Source: Clostridiales bacterium UBA1758 | GTDB lineage: Bacteria; Bacillota; Clostridia; Oscillospirales; UBA1758 | NCBI GenBank assembly: GCA_002315595.1 | Contig: DCHG01000067.1 | Location: forward strand, 5,844 to 69,843 | Length of the DNA stretch: 64,000 bases | Direction: 5' to 3' | Shown: piece after piece, positions 16,412-24,776 of the stretch | Numbering within the stretch: position 1 is the stretch's first letter | Layout: the number at the start of each line of letters is the position of its first letter | Translations under genes and position numbers: made by a program | The notes under the pieces: model-generated | What the model was told of the DNA's origin: nothing | The model's input: the letters and a program-made list of their open reading frames with translations, nothing else | The model's database searches: none

Positions 16412-17172
16412 GCCTTCTCACCGCCCTGTGCCAACATCGTCAGTGTGTCGGAAATGCGCTGATAAAACTGTTCGTCGGTATCCGTGCCACGGTAGAGTTG
16501 ATGAAAGATTTCGCCGTCTTTGATGAAAAGAACGCGTCCTGCACGAGAGGCGGCTTTGACGGAGTGCGTAACCATCAGGATGGTCTGACCGGCACGGTTG
16601 ATTTCGGCAAACAGACGCAAAAGTTCATCGGTGGCGCGGGAGTCGAGCGCACCGGTCGGTTCGTCGGCGAGGACAATATGCGGGGATGTGATGAGTGCGC
16701 GTGCAACGGCAACGCGTTGCTTCTGACCGCCGGAGATCTCGTAGGGATATTTTTTCAAAAGATCGCCGATACCGAGTTGCAAGGCGATCGGCAGGAGTTT
16801 TTCGCGCATTTCCTTAAAATCCTTTCCGGCGAGAACAAGAGGAAGGAAGATATTGTCTTCGACGGTAAAGGTATCAAGCAGGTTGAATTCCTGAAATACG
16901 AAGCCGAGATTGTCACGACGGAATTCGGCGACCTCGGATTCGCGGATGCGGGAAAAATCCCTGCCTTCGAGCAGTACCGTGCCCGCAGTGGGACGATCAA
17001 GTGCGGCGAGAATATTCAAAAGCGTCGTTTTTCCGCTTCCCGATTCGCCCATGATGGCGACATATTCGCCTTTTTCCACGCTGAAATTAACATTTTTCAA
17101 CGCCTCGACGGAGTTTCCGCCGAAACGCGTTCTGTATATTTTTTTGATGCCGTTGACTTCAAGTAAACTCAT
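16408..17172 (-). CDS. BceA-type ABC transporter ATP-binding protein
   Basis: A 254-residue ATPase. The start at 17172 (MSLLEVNGIKKIY) is chosen because GGAGG lies 7 bases upstream, overlapping an upstream in-frame ATG. Walker A is GESGSGKTT, the signature is SGGQKQRVAVARAL, Walker B is IVLADEPTGALD, and VTHSVKAA holds the switch His. The FQEFNLLDTFTVEDN loop is typical of the MacB/LolD/BceA branch. It pairs with the BceB-type permease downstream by a 4-base overlap. Confidence 0.94.
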   Translation of the reverse strand: MSLLEVNGIKKIYRTRFGGNSVEALKNVNFSVEKGEYVAIMGESGSGKTTLLNILAALDRPTAGTVLLEGRDFSRIRESEVAEFRRDNLGFVFQEFNLLDTFTVEDNIFLPLVLAGKDFKEMREKLLPIALQLGIGDLLKKYPYEISGGQKQRVAVARALITSPHIVLADEPTGALDSRATDELLRLFAEINRAGQTILMVTHSVKAASRAGRVLFIKDGEIFHQLYRGTDTDEQFYQRISDTLTMLAQGGEKA

Positions 17173-17212
17173 AATGACCTCCATGATTTTGATGATATGA
17201 TTTTACACGAAA

Positions 17213-17240
17213 AAGCCGATCCTTTCCATTGGATCGGCTT
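17213..17240 (-). terminator. Terminator of the regulator-kinase unit
   Basis: AAGCCGATCC and GGATCGGCTT pair around an 8-base loop, with TTTTT following on the minus strand. It separates the two-component genes from the bceAB-like genes, which therefore need their own promoter, as in other Bce systems. Confidence 0.85.
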
Positions 17241-17277
17241 ACAATCAGGGGCTGATTTCAAACAGTTTTGTCACATC

Positions 17278-18261
17278 TCATTCAAAATCGATTTTTTCGC
17301 GTTTCAGGCAAAGCCGCATTGTCGTCCCGACGCCAACCGTACTTTCAACGGTAAGACTGTGACCGAGTTTGCGGGAAATCCTGCGGCAGAGATACAGTCC
17401 GATGCCGCTGGAACGACTGTCGGCATGACCGTTGAATCCGGTGTAGCCGTTTTCGAAAATACGGGGCAGATCCTCGGGTGCGATCCCGATCCCGGTGTCA
17501 CGGATGCAAAGGTCGTCGCCTTCGACATAAATAAAAACCGCACCCGCAGGCGTGTATTTGAGGGCATTGGAAAGAAGTTGCCCGATGATGAACGATAGCC
17601 ATTTTTCATCGGAAAGAACGTCGACGTGGATCGGCTCGTAATCCAAACGCAATTTTCGTTGGATAAAATCGCCCGAAAATTTGCGGATCGTGGAACGGAT
17701 GACGGCATCAAGGTCAAAACGGCGGATCAAAAAGTCATTCGTGTCGGAATCAAGGCGCAAAAACGCCAAAACCATTTCGACATAGCCCTCGATCCTGCCG
17801 AGATCGCCGCGGAGCCGCAGTGAAAGCGCGGAATCCTCGTTTTGCAGGTGCAGACGCATGGATGCGATCGGCGTCTTGATTTGATGTGCCCAAACGGTGT
17901 AATACGCGACCATATCGGAATACGATGCGTCGGATCTTTCCACAATTCTGCGTTGTTCATCGCAAAGTTTGCGGATCAGTTCGTTGTATTCGGTGCTGAT
18001 CGAATCCCCTTCGGGGAGGATGCGATCGAGTTCCACGGGCAGATTTTGCAACGCACGCAAAAGATCAATGCGCCGCTTGTATGCAGGAAAACAACAAATA
18101 AGGTAGATCGTGACGATAAAAACACTCAACAAAGCGGGGTAGATGACCGCCTTCAACGGAAGATGATACAGGTAAAACGAGACGGAAAACAACGCCACAA
18201 TAAATGTAAAAACGATAAAAACACGGATTTTATCGCGTAGAAAAGTCAAAAAAAATCTCAT
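17278..18261 (-). CDS. BceS-type intramembrane-sensing histidine kinase
   Basis: A 327-residue kinase with two N-terminal helices (about residues 12-32 and 38-58) joined by a loop of only a few residues, so it lacks an extracellular sensor domain. The phosphoacceptor is His126 in WAHQIKTPIAS. The ATPase domain shows the N box (LLSNALKYTPAG), G1 (IRDTGIGI) and G2 (SSGIGLYLCRR). Such kinases are activated by flux through the partner BceAB transporter encoded downstream. The gene overlaps the regulator gene by 4 bases. Confidence 0.94.
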   Translation of the reverse strand: MRFFLTFLRDKIRVFIVFTFIVALFSVSFYLYHLPLKAVIYPALLSVFIVTIYLICCFPAYKRRIDLLRALQNLPVELDRILPEGDSISTEYNELIRKLCDEQRRIVERSDASYSDMVAYYTVWAHQIKTPIASMRLHLQNEDSALSLRLRGDLGRIEGYVEMVLAFLRLDSDTNDFLIRRFDLDAVIRSTIRKFSGDFIQRKLRLDYEPIHVDVLSDEKWLSFIIGQLLSNALKYTPAGAVFIYVEGDDLCIRDTGIGIAPEDLPRIFENGYTGFNGHADSRSSGIGLYLCRRISRKLGHSLTVESTVGVGTTMRLCLKREKIDFE

Positions 18262-18932
18262 AATTCGATAATGTATCCGACGCCGAATTTTGTTGAGATA
18301 AAATCCGCAAGACCGGCGGTTTCGAGTTTTTTGCGAAGCCGCCCGACATTGACGGAAAGCGTGTTTTCATCGACAAAACTGTCGGTTTCCCACAATGCTT
18401 CCATCATTTTTTCGCGGCTGACGACCTTACCCTTGTTTTGCATCAGCGTCAACAGAATTCGGTATTCGTTTTTGGACAGTTCAATGCGTTCGTCACCGTA
18501 TACGATGGTGTTGTCGCCCGTGTTCAACATCATCCCGCGGTGTTCGTAGATCGGGGCGGAGTGGCTGAAATCATACGCGCGGCGCAGGACGGCTTGAATT
18601 TTCGCCATCAATACGCTTTGGTCAAACGGCTTTGCGATAAAATCGTCCGCACCGAGATTCATTGCCATAATGATGCTCATATTGTCCGCGGCTGAGGAAA
18701 TAAAAATGACCGGCACGGAACTGACCTTACGGATCTCCTGACACCAGTGAAAGCCACTCATGAACGGCAGTGAGATGTCCATCAGTACGAGGTGGGGCTG
18801 AAATTCGGCAAATTCACTCATCACGGAGCGAAAGTCGGTCACGGCATGAGCCTCCAACTGCCATGTGGCGGCGAGACCGATGATCCCGTCGGCAATGCCG
18901 CGGTCATCCTCGACGATCATAATTCGGTACAT
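18258..18932 (-). CDS. BceR-type response regulator (OmpR family)
   Basis: A 224-residue DNA-binding regulator. The receiver domain has the acidic pair Glu8/Asp9/Asp10 (IVEDD), the phosphorylated Asp52 (LVLMDISLP) and Lys near 101 (FIAKPF). The C-terminal winged helix holds ELSKNEYRILLTLMQNKGKVVSRE and ends FGVGYIIEL. It should activate the bceAB-like genes when phosphorylated by the kinase. An AGAGGTGGGG site precedes the ATG. Confidence 0.94.
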   Translation of the reverse strand: MYRIMIVEDDRGIADGIIGLAATWQLEAHAVTDFRSVMSEFAEFQPHLVLMDISLPFMSGFHWCQEIRKVSSVPVIFISSAADNMSIIMAMNLGADDFIAKPFDQSVLMAKIQAVLRRAYDFSHSAPIYEHRGMMLNTGDNTIVYGDERIELSKNEYRILLTLMQNKGKVVSREKMMEALWETDSFVDENTLSVNVGRLRKKLETAGLADFISTKFGVGYIIEL

Positions 18933-18961
18933 TTCCCCACCTCTTTTTTCGGAATACGGTT

Positions 18962-18990
18962 ATTTTATCAGTTTTTGGTACGGTTGTCCA
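18962..18990 (-). promoter_or_regulatory. SigA-type promoter of the two-component genes
   Basis: TGGACA (18985-18990), a 17-bp spacer and TAAAAT (18962-18967) on the minus strand. Confidence 0.65.
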
Positions 18991-19024
18991 TCGGATTGTG
19001 TCGAAAATAAGCGAAACTTAAATT

Positions 19025-19225
19025 TTAATCCTTGGATTTATAATACAACATACAGTGGCAAAAACCCTCAAATTCGGGATCTTTGATCTGCTCGCGAAAC
19101 TCTTTGCACATACATCTATATTCTTCCGTGTGTTCGCGGCGGCAGGGGCAGTAGCCGCCCGTGCGTTCAAGCCCCTCTTTGACGACTTTGACGATTTCTT
19201 CGTTTGGATTTAATGTGATTTTCAT
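19025..19225 (-). CDS. Miniature ferredoxin-thioredoxin reductase catalytic-type protein
   Basis: A 66-residue protein with the cysteine pattern of the ferredoxin-thioredoxin reductase catalytic chain: CPC (26, 28), CMC (38, 40) and CHC (56, 58). In that family these residues hold a [4Fe-4S] cluster next to a redox-active disulfide. The protein is shorter than plant and cyanobacterial chains, and the CPC-CMC spacing is compressed to nine residues. The motif GGYCPCRREHTEEYRCMCKE fits stand-alone bacterial versions. GGAGG precedes the ATG. It is divergent from a Crp/Fnr regulator, and its partner is unknown. Confidence 0.85.
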   Translation of the reverse strand: MKITLNPNEEIVKVVKEGLERTGGYCPCRREHTEEYRCMCKEFREQIKDPEFEGFCHCMLYYKSKD

Positions 19226-19257
19226 AGGAATTCCTCCTGCCTGAATGGCGAAATGAC

Positions 19258-19286
19258 TTGATATTTGATGAAAAAGAAGATAAAAT
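19258..19286 (+). promoter_or_regulatory. SigA-type promoter of the Crp/Fnr gene
   Basis: TTGATA (19258-19263), a 17-bp spacer and TAAAAT (19281-19286). The predicted leader is under 20 bases. Confidence 0.7.
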
Positions 19287-19309
19287 GAAATGGAAATGAA
19301 GGTGAAATA

Positions 19310-19981
19310 ATGGATGAAGCGATCTTAAAATATGCCGATGTGATGAAAAAATGCGCACTGTTTGCCGACCTTGACGGCGAACGATTGATTTCGGCACTGC
19401 GCTATTTCAATGCGACGGCGGCGCATTGTGAAAAAGGCGAATTCATCCATCATGCGGGTGAAAAAATGGATCGTTTCGGGTTGGTGTTAAAGGGCGTCGT
19501 GCAGGTCTGTACCGACGACTTGAACGGAAACCGAATGATCATGGCAAATGTCACCGCCGGAAATACTTTTGGCGAAGCCCTTTGTTTTTTGCGAATTCCC
19601 GCGGCACCCGTGTATATTTACGCCACCGAGCCGGTGGTCTTTTTGTGGTTGTCGACTGATCATGTTTCGCAGATGACGCGGTCCGCCGAGGAGTCGGAAT
19701 GGAAAAACCGCTTTATCACGATTGTTGCCGAACGAAGCCTGAAAATGAATTCAAGGGTACAGATATTGTCCAAACTTACTTTGCGCGAAAAATTAAACGC
19801 TTTTTTCACCGATCGGGCGAGAAAGGCGGGTAGCGACACCTTCATTTTACCGCTTTCACGCGATGATATGGCGGACTATCTCGGCACCAACCGCAGTGCG
19901 CTTTCCCGCGAGTTATCAAAAATGAAAAAAGAGGGCATCATAGATTTTTACAAGGGTAGTTTTCGCATCCTTCGCAAGTAA
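19310..19981 (+). CDS. Crp/Fnr-family transcriptional regulator
   Basis: A 223-residue regulator. Residues 15-125 form a cyclic-nucleotide-binding-type beta-roll (FGLVLKGVVQVCTDD, TAGNTFGEALCF). A dimerisation helix follows, and a winged helix lies at about 155-223 with the recognition helix NRSALSRELSKMKKEG. The cysteines (15, 40, 67, 92) are scattered and do not form an FNR iron-sulfur motif, so the effector is unknown. A palindrome with Crp/Fnr geometry lies just after its stop codon at the right distance to activate the ABC operon downstream, its probable target. Confidence 0.92.
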   Translation: MDEAILKYADVMKKCALFADLDGERLISALRYFNATAAHCEKGEFIHHAGEKMDRFGLVLKGVVQVCTDDLNGNRMIMANVTAGNTFGEALCFLRIPAAPVYIYATEPVVFLWLSTDHVSQMTRSAEESEWKNRFITIVAERSLKMNSRVQILSKLTLREKLNAFFTDRARKAGSDTFILPLSRDDMADYLGTNRSALSRELSKMKKEGIIDFYKGSFRILRK

Positions 19982-19984
19982 TTG

Positions 19985-20027
19985 CGTTGCATTTGCAACG
20001 GAAATATCCAATGCGAGGCGGTATACT
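19985..20027 (+). promoter_or_regulatory. Class II Crp/Fnr-type operator and activator-dependent promoter
   Basis: The palindrome CGTTGC-ATTT-GCAACG (19985-20000) has the spacing of Crp/Fnr sites. A TATACT -10 box at 20022-20027 has no recognisable -35. The palindrome centre is about 41.5 bp upstream of the predicted start, the standard position for class II activation. It lies between the Crp/Fnr gene and the ABC operon. Confidence 0.68.
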
Positions 20028-20060
20028 ACTATTGTAAATCAAAGAAGGAAGGAAATCCAT

Positions 20061-21113
20061 ATGAAAAAAATATTTTCTCTTCTGATCGCCCTCGTTCTCG
20101 TGGTTTCCGTTGTAGCGGGATGTGCAAGAAACGAGCAAAAGACTGAGATTACGGATCCTGTTGACATGATTAATCCCGATCGAACGGAAGAAAACGATCA
20201 ATCGGAAGAATATGAACCCGTCGATATTCGACTAGGAGGGCTGAAAGGTCCGACAACGATGGGACTTGTCAAACTTCTTGACGAGTCCGAAAACGGGAAT
20301 TCCGCCAATCGTTATGAATTCACTCTCGGCGGTTCCGCGGACGAATTGACGCCGAAACTTCTCAAAGGCGAACTTGATATTCTTGCCGCCCCGGCAAACC
20401 TCGCATCCATCCTATACAACAATTCGGACGGAGCCGTGGAAGTGATCGGTATCAATGCACTCGGAGTCGTCTATATCGCCGAAAAGGGAGAAACGGTTTC
20501 GAGCCTTGCCGATCTTGCGGGCAAGACGATCTATGCCACGGGAAAAGGCTCCACGCCCGAATATGCGTTGGGTTATCTGCTTTCGCAGAACGGAATGGAA
20601 TTGGGAACCGACGTCACCGTTGAGTGGAAAAGCGAGCCGACCGAGGTCGTTGCATTGATGGCGGAGCAGGAAAACGCGATTGCAATGCTTCCGCAACCCT
20701 ATGTCACCGTCGCATCGACGCAGATCGATGGACTTCGCATTGCGGTCGATTTGACAAAGGAATGGGAAGACCTCGACAACGGAAGCGACTTTATTACGGC
20801 GGCACTCATCGTCAGGCGGGAATTTGCCGAAAATCACCCCGAAGCCGTCGCAAAATTTCTTGAAGAATACGCGGCTTCCGCGGATTTTGTCAATGAAAAC
20901 CCCTCCGAAGCGGCGCAATTGATTGAAAAGTACGATATTGTCAAGGCGGCGATCGCCGAAAAAGCGATTCCGTATTGCAACATCGTTTGCATTACGGGCG
21001 AGGAAATGAAGACTACGCTCAGCGGTTATTTGGAGATCCTTGCCACACAAAATCCGAAAGCAGTGGGAGAAAATCTGCCGGGTGCGGATTTTTATTGGGT
21101 GAATGAAAAATAA
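20061..21113 (+). CDS. NitT/TauT-type ABC transporter substrate-binding lipoprotein
   Basis: A 350-residue lipoprotein. The signal peptide ends in the lipobox VVAGC (Cys21), followed by an acidic linker (about residues 25-55) that tethers the domain. The fold resembles SsuA/TauA/NMT1-type binding proteins: IRLGGLKGPTTMGLVKLL opens lobe 1, and LAGKTIYATGKGSTPEYALGY is the typical ligand loop. The HPEAVAKFLEEYAAS helix is also characteristic. Substrate is unknown; the class includes sulfonates, nitrate and pyrimidine precursors. Permease and ATPase genes overlap in sequence downstream, and expression is probably activated by the adjacent Crp/Fnr protein. Confidence 0.9.
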   Translation: MKKIFSLLIALVLVVSVVAGCARNEQKTEITDPVDMINPDRTEENDQSEEYEPVDIRLGGLKGPTTMGLVKLLDESENGNSANRYEFTLGGSADELTPKLLKGELDILAAPANLASILYNNSDGAVEVIGINALGVVYIAEKGETVSSLADLAGKTIYATGKGSTPEYALGYLLSQNGMELGTDVTVEWKSEPTEVVALMAEQENAIAMLPQPYVTVASTQIDGLRIAVDLTKEWEDLDNGSDFITAALIVRREFAENHPEAVAKFLEEYAASADFVNENPSEAAQLIEKYDIVKAAIAEKAIPYCNIVCITGEEMKTTLSGYLEILATQNPKAVGENLPGADFYWVNEK

Positions 21114-21852
21114 GACCGTACAAAAGGGAATAGCGGTTCTGTTGGCGCTTGTCGTATGGCAGGTTGCGGCGATGATCGTGGGGATGGAGATGCTTCTCGC
21201 ATCCCCCCTTCGCGTTGCGGAAAGATTGGCTTCGATATGGCTGGAAAAGGGCTTTTGGTCGACGGTGGCATACAGTGCCGCAAGGATCGTCCTCGGCTTT
21301 TTGACCGCATTTGTCCTCGGAATTGCACTTGCGGTCGCCGCCGGACGCTCACATATCGTCGAAACCTTGCTTTGGCCGTACATCATCACCATCAAATCCG
21401 TGCCTGTGGCGTCGTTTATCATCATCAGTCTGATTTGGCTGACATCGGGCGAACTTGCGGTGTTCATTTCGTTTTTAATGGTATTTCCGATTATCTATTC
21501 GAACACCTTGCAGGGCATCAAAACCACCGATCCGAAACTGATCGAAATGGCGAATTTATACCGCGTTCCGTGGGTGCGGAAATTCAAATATATCTACCTT
21601 GCGAATGTGAAGCCCTATCTTGTCAGTGCGTGTAGTATTGCACTCGGAATGTCGTGGAAATCCGGTATTGCCGCCGAGGTCATCGGACTTGTGAACGGCT
21701 CTATCGGCGAAAAACTGTATGAGTCGAAGATCTACTTTATGACGGCGGATCTTTTGGCGTGGACGGTCATTATTGTTGCAGTCAGCGTCGCGTTCGAAAA
21801 AGGTTTTCTGTATCTGCTGAAAAAGGCGTTCGCCGGATTGGAGAAGCGATGA
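21103..21852 (+). CDS. NitT/TauT-type ABC transporter permease
   Basis: A 249-residue permease with about six membrane helices. The start ATG lies inside the end of the binding-protein gene (11-base overlap). The ATPase-contact loop is near residues 145-165 (LIEMANLYRVPWVRKFKYIYL), in the position of the EAA motif of SsuC/TauC proteins. It works with the ATPase encoded next. Confidence 0.92.
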   Translation: MKNKTVQKGIAVLLALVVWQVAAMIVGMEMLLASPLRVAERLASIWLEKGFWSTVAYSAARIVLGFLTAFVLGIALAVAAGRSHIVETLLWPYIITIKSVPVASFIIISLIWLTSGELAVFISFLMVFPIIYSNTLQGIKTTDPKLIEMANLYRVPWVRKFKYIYLANVKPYLVSACSIALGMSWKSGIAAEVIGLVNGSIGEKLYESKIYFMTADLLAWTVIIVAVSVAFEKGFLYLLKKAFAGLEKR

Positions 21853-22433
21853 TGGATCTTCTTTTGCACGGTGTTTCAATAAACTTCGGCGATCGAAAAG
21901 TGCTTGACGGCTTTGATTTGACGGTGCCTGCGGGCAGTACGCTTTGTATTATGGGACCGTCGGGGTGCGGAAAGACGACGCTTTTGCAGATCATCTCGGG
22001 ACGATTGAAGCCCGATACGGGAAAAATGTCGGGGATCCCCGAAAAGATTGCCTATGTGTTTCAGGAGGATCGCCTTTGCGAAGATTATTCGGCGGTCGCA
22101 AATATCCGGCTCATTCTCGGGAAAAATGCGCCGGAAAATGAAATCCGGGCGAATTTAGAGGAATTGGGGCTTTCGGACAGTGCGGATATGCCCGTGAAAA
22201 ACCTGAGTGGCGGAATGAAACGCCGTGTGGCGATCGCCCGTGCGATCTGTTATGACGCCGACCTTGTGTTGCTTGACGAGCCGTTCAAGGGTTTGGATGA
22301 GAATTTGCGTCGGCTGACGATGGACTATATCAAACGACATACGATATTCAAAACCGTTATATGCGTCACCCATGAGCCTGCCGTGGCGGAGTATATGGGA
22401 GGGACGGTTTTGAATATGACGACGAATTATTGA
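21849..22433 (+). CDS. NitT/TauT-type ABC transporter ATP-binding protein
   Basis: A 194-residue ATPase, shorter than the usual 240-260 residues of SsuB/TauB because it stops soon after the switch-His region. Walker A is GPSGCGKTT, the Q-loop is YVFQEDRL, the signature is LSGGMKRRVAIARAI, Walker B is LVLLDEPFKGLD, and VTHEPAVAEYM holds the His. All catalytic elements are present, so the short C-terminus is likely natural. The ATG overlaps the permease stop. Confidence 0.92.
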   Translation: MMDLLLHGVSINFGDRKVLDGFDLTVPAGSTLCIMGPSGCGKTTLLQIISGRLKPDTGKMSGIPEKIAYVFQEDRLCEDYSAVANIRLILGKNAPENEIRANLEELGLSDSADMPVKNLSGGMKRRVAIARAICYDADLVLLDEPFKGLDENLRRLTMDYIKRHTIFKTVICVTHEPAVAEYMGGTVLNMTTNY

Positions 22434-22434
22434 A

Positions 22435-22467
22435 AAAGGCTGTTCGGTACATTCCGAACAGCCTTTC
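22435..22467. terminator. Bidirectional terminator between the ABC operon and the antiporter
   Basis: AAAGGCTGTTCGG/CCGAACAGCCTTT with a 6-base loop, usable on both strands. Confidence 0.88.
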
Positions 22468-22469
22468 GC

Positions 22470-23756
22470 TTATTTGTTGACAAAACGGTTGTGGTCGAGT
22501 TTTTCGGGATCGACAGGGCCGATTTCGCCGGCTTTTTCAAGCGACCACTTGGTCATCATCGGGCCGATGAGTTCATAGATAAATACGCCGAACAGCACGA
22601 TATTGCGGATCATCATACCTTCGTGAGTGCCGAGAGTGGACGCCGTGACGCACATACCGAGTGCCACGCCCGCCTGTGGCAGAAGCGTGATGCCGAGGTG
22701 GTTTTGGACATTTCTGGAACAACGCGTCCATTTACTGCTGAAATATGCGCCGAAATATTTGCCGAGCGAACGGAACAAAATGTAAACCAGACCGATGATG
22801 ATGACGGAAATATCGGAAAACACGCTGAGTTCAAGTTCCGCGCCGCTTAGGACAAAGAACAACGCAAAAAGCGGTGCCGTCCACTTGTCCGCACGGCTCA
22901 TCAGATCCTCGGAGAAGTGACAGAGATTGCAGAAGATCGTGCCGAGCATCATACAAACGAGAAGCGACGAAAAGCCGATCTTGACTTCGCCGAAGGTGAA
23001 TGTCAACGAGGACAACGCGATCGTGACAAGCACAAAGGCGATCGTCATCGAAAGTCGGTTGGAGTTGGAGAAGAACAGTTTTTCCATCTTTGTCAGCAAC
23101 CAGCCCATTACGCTTCCGAGGATCAGAGACGAGATGATTTCGATGATCGGGTTGATGATGACGGTGACGAAACTGATGCTTCCGCCGATGAGAGCCTGTG
23201 CAATGCCGAATGAAATGGCAAACAGGACAAGCCCCACAGCGTCGTCAAGTGCGACGATCGGCAAAAGAAGATCGGTCAGCGGTCCTTTTGCTTTGTACTG
23301 ACGGACGACCATAAGCGTTGCGGCAGGGGCGGTTGCGGCGGCAATGGCGCCGAGGGTGATGGCGATCGGCGGGGTGATGACATCCTTGCCGAAGATGAAG
23401 TAAATGCCGAGAAGTACGGCGTCGACAACGAGTGTTGCGGTCACGGCTTGAAAAATACCGATGACAAGCGCCTGACGGCCGGTGTGTTTGAGTTGGCTGA
23501 GACGGAATTCATTGCCGATGGCAAATGCGATGAAGCCGAGCGCAGCCTTGGAGATGATCGAAACCGATTCAACACTTGCATACGAATCAAAACCGATCCC
23601 GGGGATACCGAGACGACCGATCGCATACGGTCCAATGAGGAGTCCGGCGATCAAAAAAGCCGTAACATCCGGGAAATTGAGTTTGAACAGTTTAAAAATT
23701 CTCGTAACCATCAGCCCGGCAAACAATGCGAGAGCCACGGAAAGTAATATGGACAT
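22470..23756 (-). CDS. Cation:proton antiporter (CPA2/KefB-like)
   Basis: A 428-residue membrane protein with about 12-13 helices and no C-terminal TrkA-N domain. Two motifs characteristic of the cation/proton antiporter fold are seen: IAAATAPAATLMVV (unwound helix region) and LPIVALDDAVGLVLF, which holds the paired Asp of electrogenic antiporters. It probably exchanges Na+ or K+ for protons. It is monocistronic, with a good promoter upstream and a shared terminator downstream. Confidence 0.9.
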   Translation of the reverse strand: MSILLSVALALFAGLMVTRIFKLFKLNFPDVTAFLIAGLLIGPYAIGRLGIPGIGFDSYASVESVSIISKAALGFIAFAIGNEFRLSQLKHTGRQALVIGIFQAVTATLVVDAVLLGIYFIFGKDVITPPIAITLGAIAAATAPAATLMVVRQYKAKGPLTDLLLPIVALDDAVGLVLFAISFGIAQALIGGSISFVTVIINPIIEIISSLILGSVMGWLLTKMEKLFFSNSNRLSMTIAFVLVTIALSSLTFTFGEVKIGFSSLLVCMMLGTIFCNLCHFSEDLMSRADKWTAPLFALFFVLSGAELELSVFSDISVIIIGLVYILFRSLGKYFGAYFSSKWTRCSRNVQNHLGITLLPQAGVALGMCVTASTLGTHEGMMIRNIVLFGVFIYELIGPMMTKWSLEKAGEIGPVDPEKLDHNRFVNK

Positions 23757-23799
23757 TTTAATTCTTCCTTTTTGTGATCATTTTGGTCAACAAGTTTAT

Positions 23800-23828
23800 A
23801 TTTTACATTTGAAGTGCATTTTCTTCAA
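23800..23828 (-). promoter_or_regulatory. SigA-type promoter of the antiporter gene
   Basis: TTGAAG (23823-23828), a 17-bp spacer and TAAAAT (23800-23805) on the minus strand. Confidence 0.72.
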
Positions 23829-23886
23829 TAGCAAATTACGACAATTATTGACGCGAATTTTCAAAAAACTTGGACTAAAACGGAAC

Positions 23887-23920
23887 AAAGCACCGACAAA
23901 TATCGTTTTGCCGGTGCTTT
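23887..23920 (-). terminator. Probable terminator after the phosphodiesterase gene
   Basis: AAAGCACCG and CGGTGCTTT pair around a 16-base loop that can itself pair partly (CAAA/TTTTG). The T-tract is short, so efficiency may be moderate. Confidence 0.65.
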
Positions 23921-23964
23921 TGATTGTAATTTTTCGAGGTTTGCCGAAAAGCGCAATTTGAAAA

Positions 23965-24741
23965 TCAGATGACGCTATGTCCTTTCCATTCGCGTTCCGA
24001 CGGAATACCTAGCAAATTTACGATCGTGGGCGCAATATCGAGCAGAGAAAGGGGGCGATCGTTGATCGGTCCGGGTGTGAAATCCTTTCCGCAGAAGAAC
24101 AACGGAATGGTCATATCCTCGGGAAGTTCCGTGCCGTGTATGCGGTCGTGACCACCGTGATCGGCCATGAGAATGATACTGTATTCATCACCGAAAATCT
24201 CGATTATTCTTTTCACATTGTCGATTGCAATGGAAATGCGGCGAAGATATTCGTCACTCATCCAACCGTTGTCGTGTCCGCCCTTTTCGTCGGTTTCAAC
24301 CATATATAGAAACGCGAAATCCGGTTTCTGTTCGGTTAGATTTTTGATTGCCGCATCCGTTAAGACGGTGTCACTGCTTTCCGCGCAGTATGCGTTGAAA
24401 TATGTCGCAAATTGAAGTGTTCCGGGAGAAGCAATGTCACGAAGCGGCTCCCAGCCATAAAACATCGAACTGACGCCGCCCGCGTTTTGAACTTTTTCGA
24501 ATATTCCCACAACGGGACGGACTTGCGGAATATAAGTGTTCGTTAGAATACCGTGGCGTTCCGGGGTGACGGAATGTGTCATGGAAAAATGACACGGGAA
24601 TGTGACAGAGGGGTTCATGGAACTTGCGCAATAAGTATAAGCACAACGCTTTTCAAGTTCTTTGACGAAGGCATTGCCGCATTGTTGAAGACCGTCAGGA
24701 CGCATACCGTCGATTGAAATCAAGAGAACCTTGTTTTTCAT
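23965..24741 (-). CDS. Alkaline-phosphatase-superfamily phosphodiesterase (NPP-like)
   Basis: A 258-residue protein without a signal peptide. It has the metal and nucleophile pattern of nucleotide pyrophosphatase/phosphodiesterases: ISIDGMRPDG (metal Asp11), NPSVTFPCHFSMTHS (nucleophile Thr47), ETDEKGGHDNGW (metal Asp151 and His156) and MADHGGHDRIHG (Asp194, His195, His202). It is shorter than typical NPP enzymes and lacks extra domains. It lies 35 bases after an acyl-CoA synthetase gene on the same strand. Substrate is unknown. Confidence 0.87.
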   Translation of the reverse strand: MKNKVLLISIDGMRPDGLQQCGNAFVKELEKRCAYTYCASSMNPSVTFPCHFSMTHSVTPERHGILTNTYIPQVRPVVGIFEKVQNAGGVSSMFYGWEPLRDIASPGTLQFATYFNAYCAESSDTVLTDAAIKNLTEQKPDFAFLYMVETDEKGGHDNGWMSDEYLRRISIAIDNVKRIIEIFGDEYSIILMADHGGHDRIHGTELPEDMTIPLFFCGKDFTPGPINDRPLSLLDIAPTIVNLLGIPSEREWKGHSVI

Positions 24742-24776
24742 AAAATAGTCCTTTCGAATGATCTGTTCGGTATCGA

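Noticed and set aside
18258..19225. Idea that the Crp/Fnr gene and the two-component genes form one regulatory island.
   Set aside because: They are on opposite strands with separate promoters, and the two-component genes clearly belong with the BceAB-like transporter.
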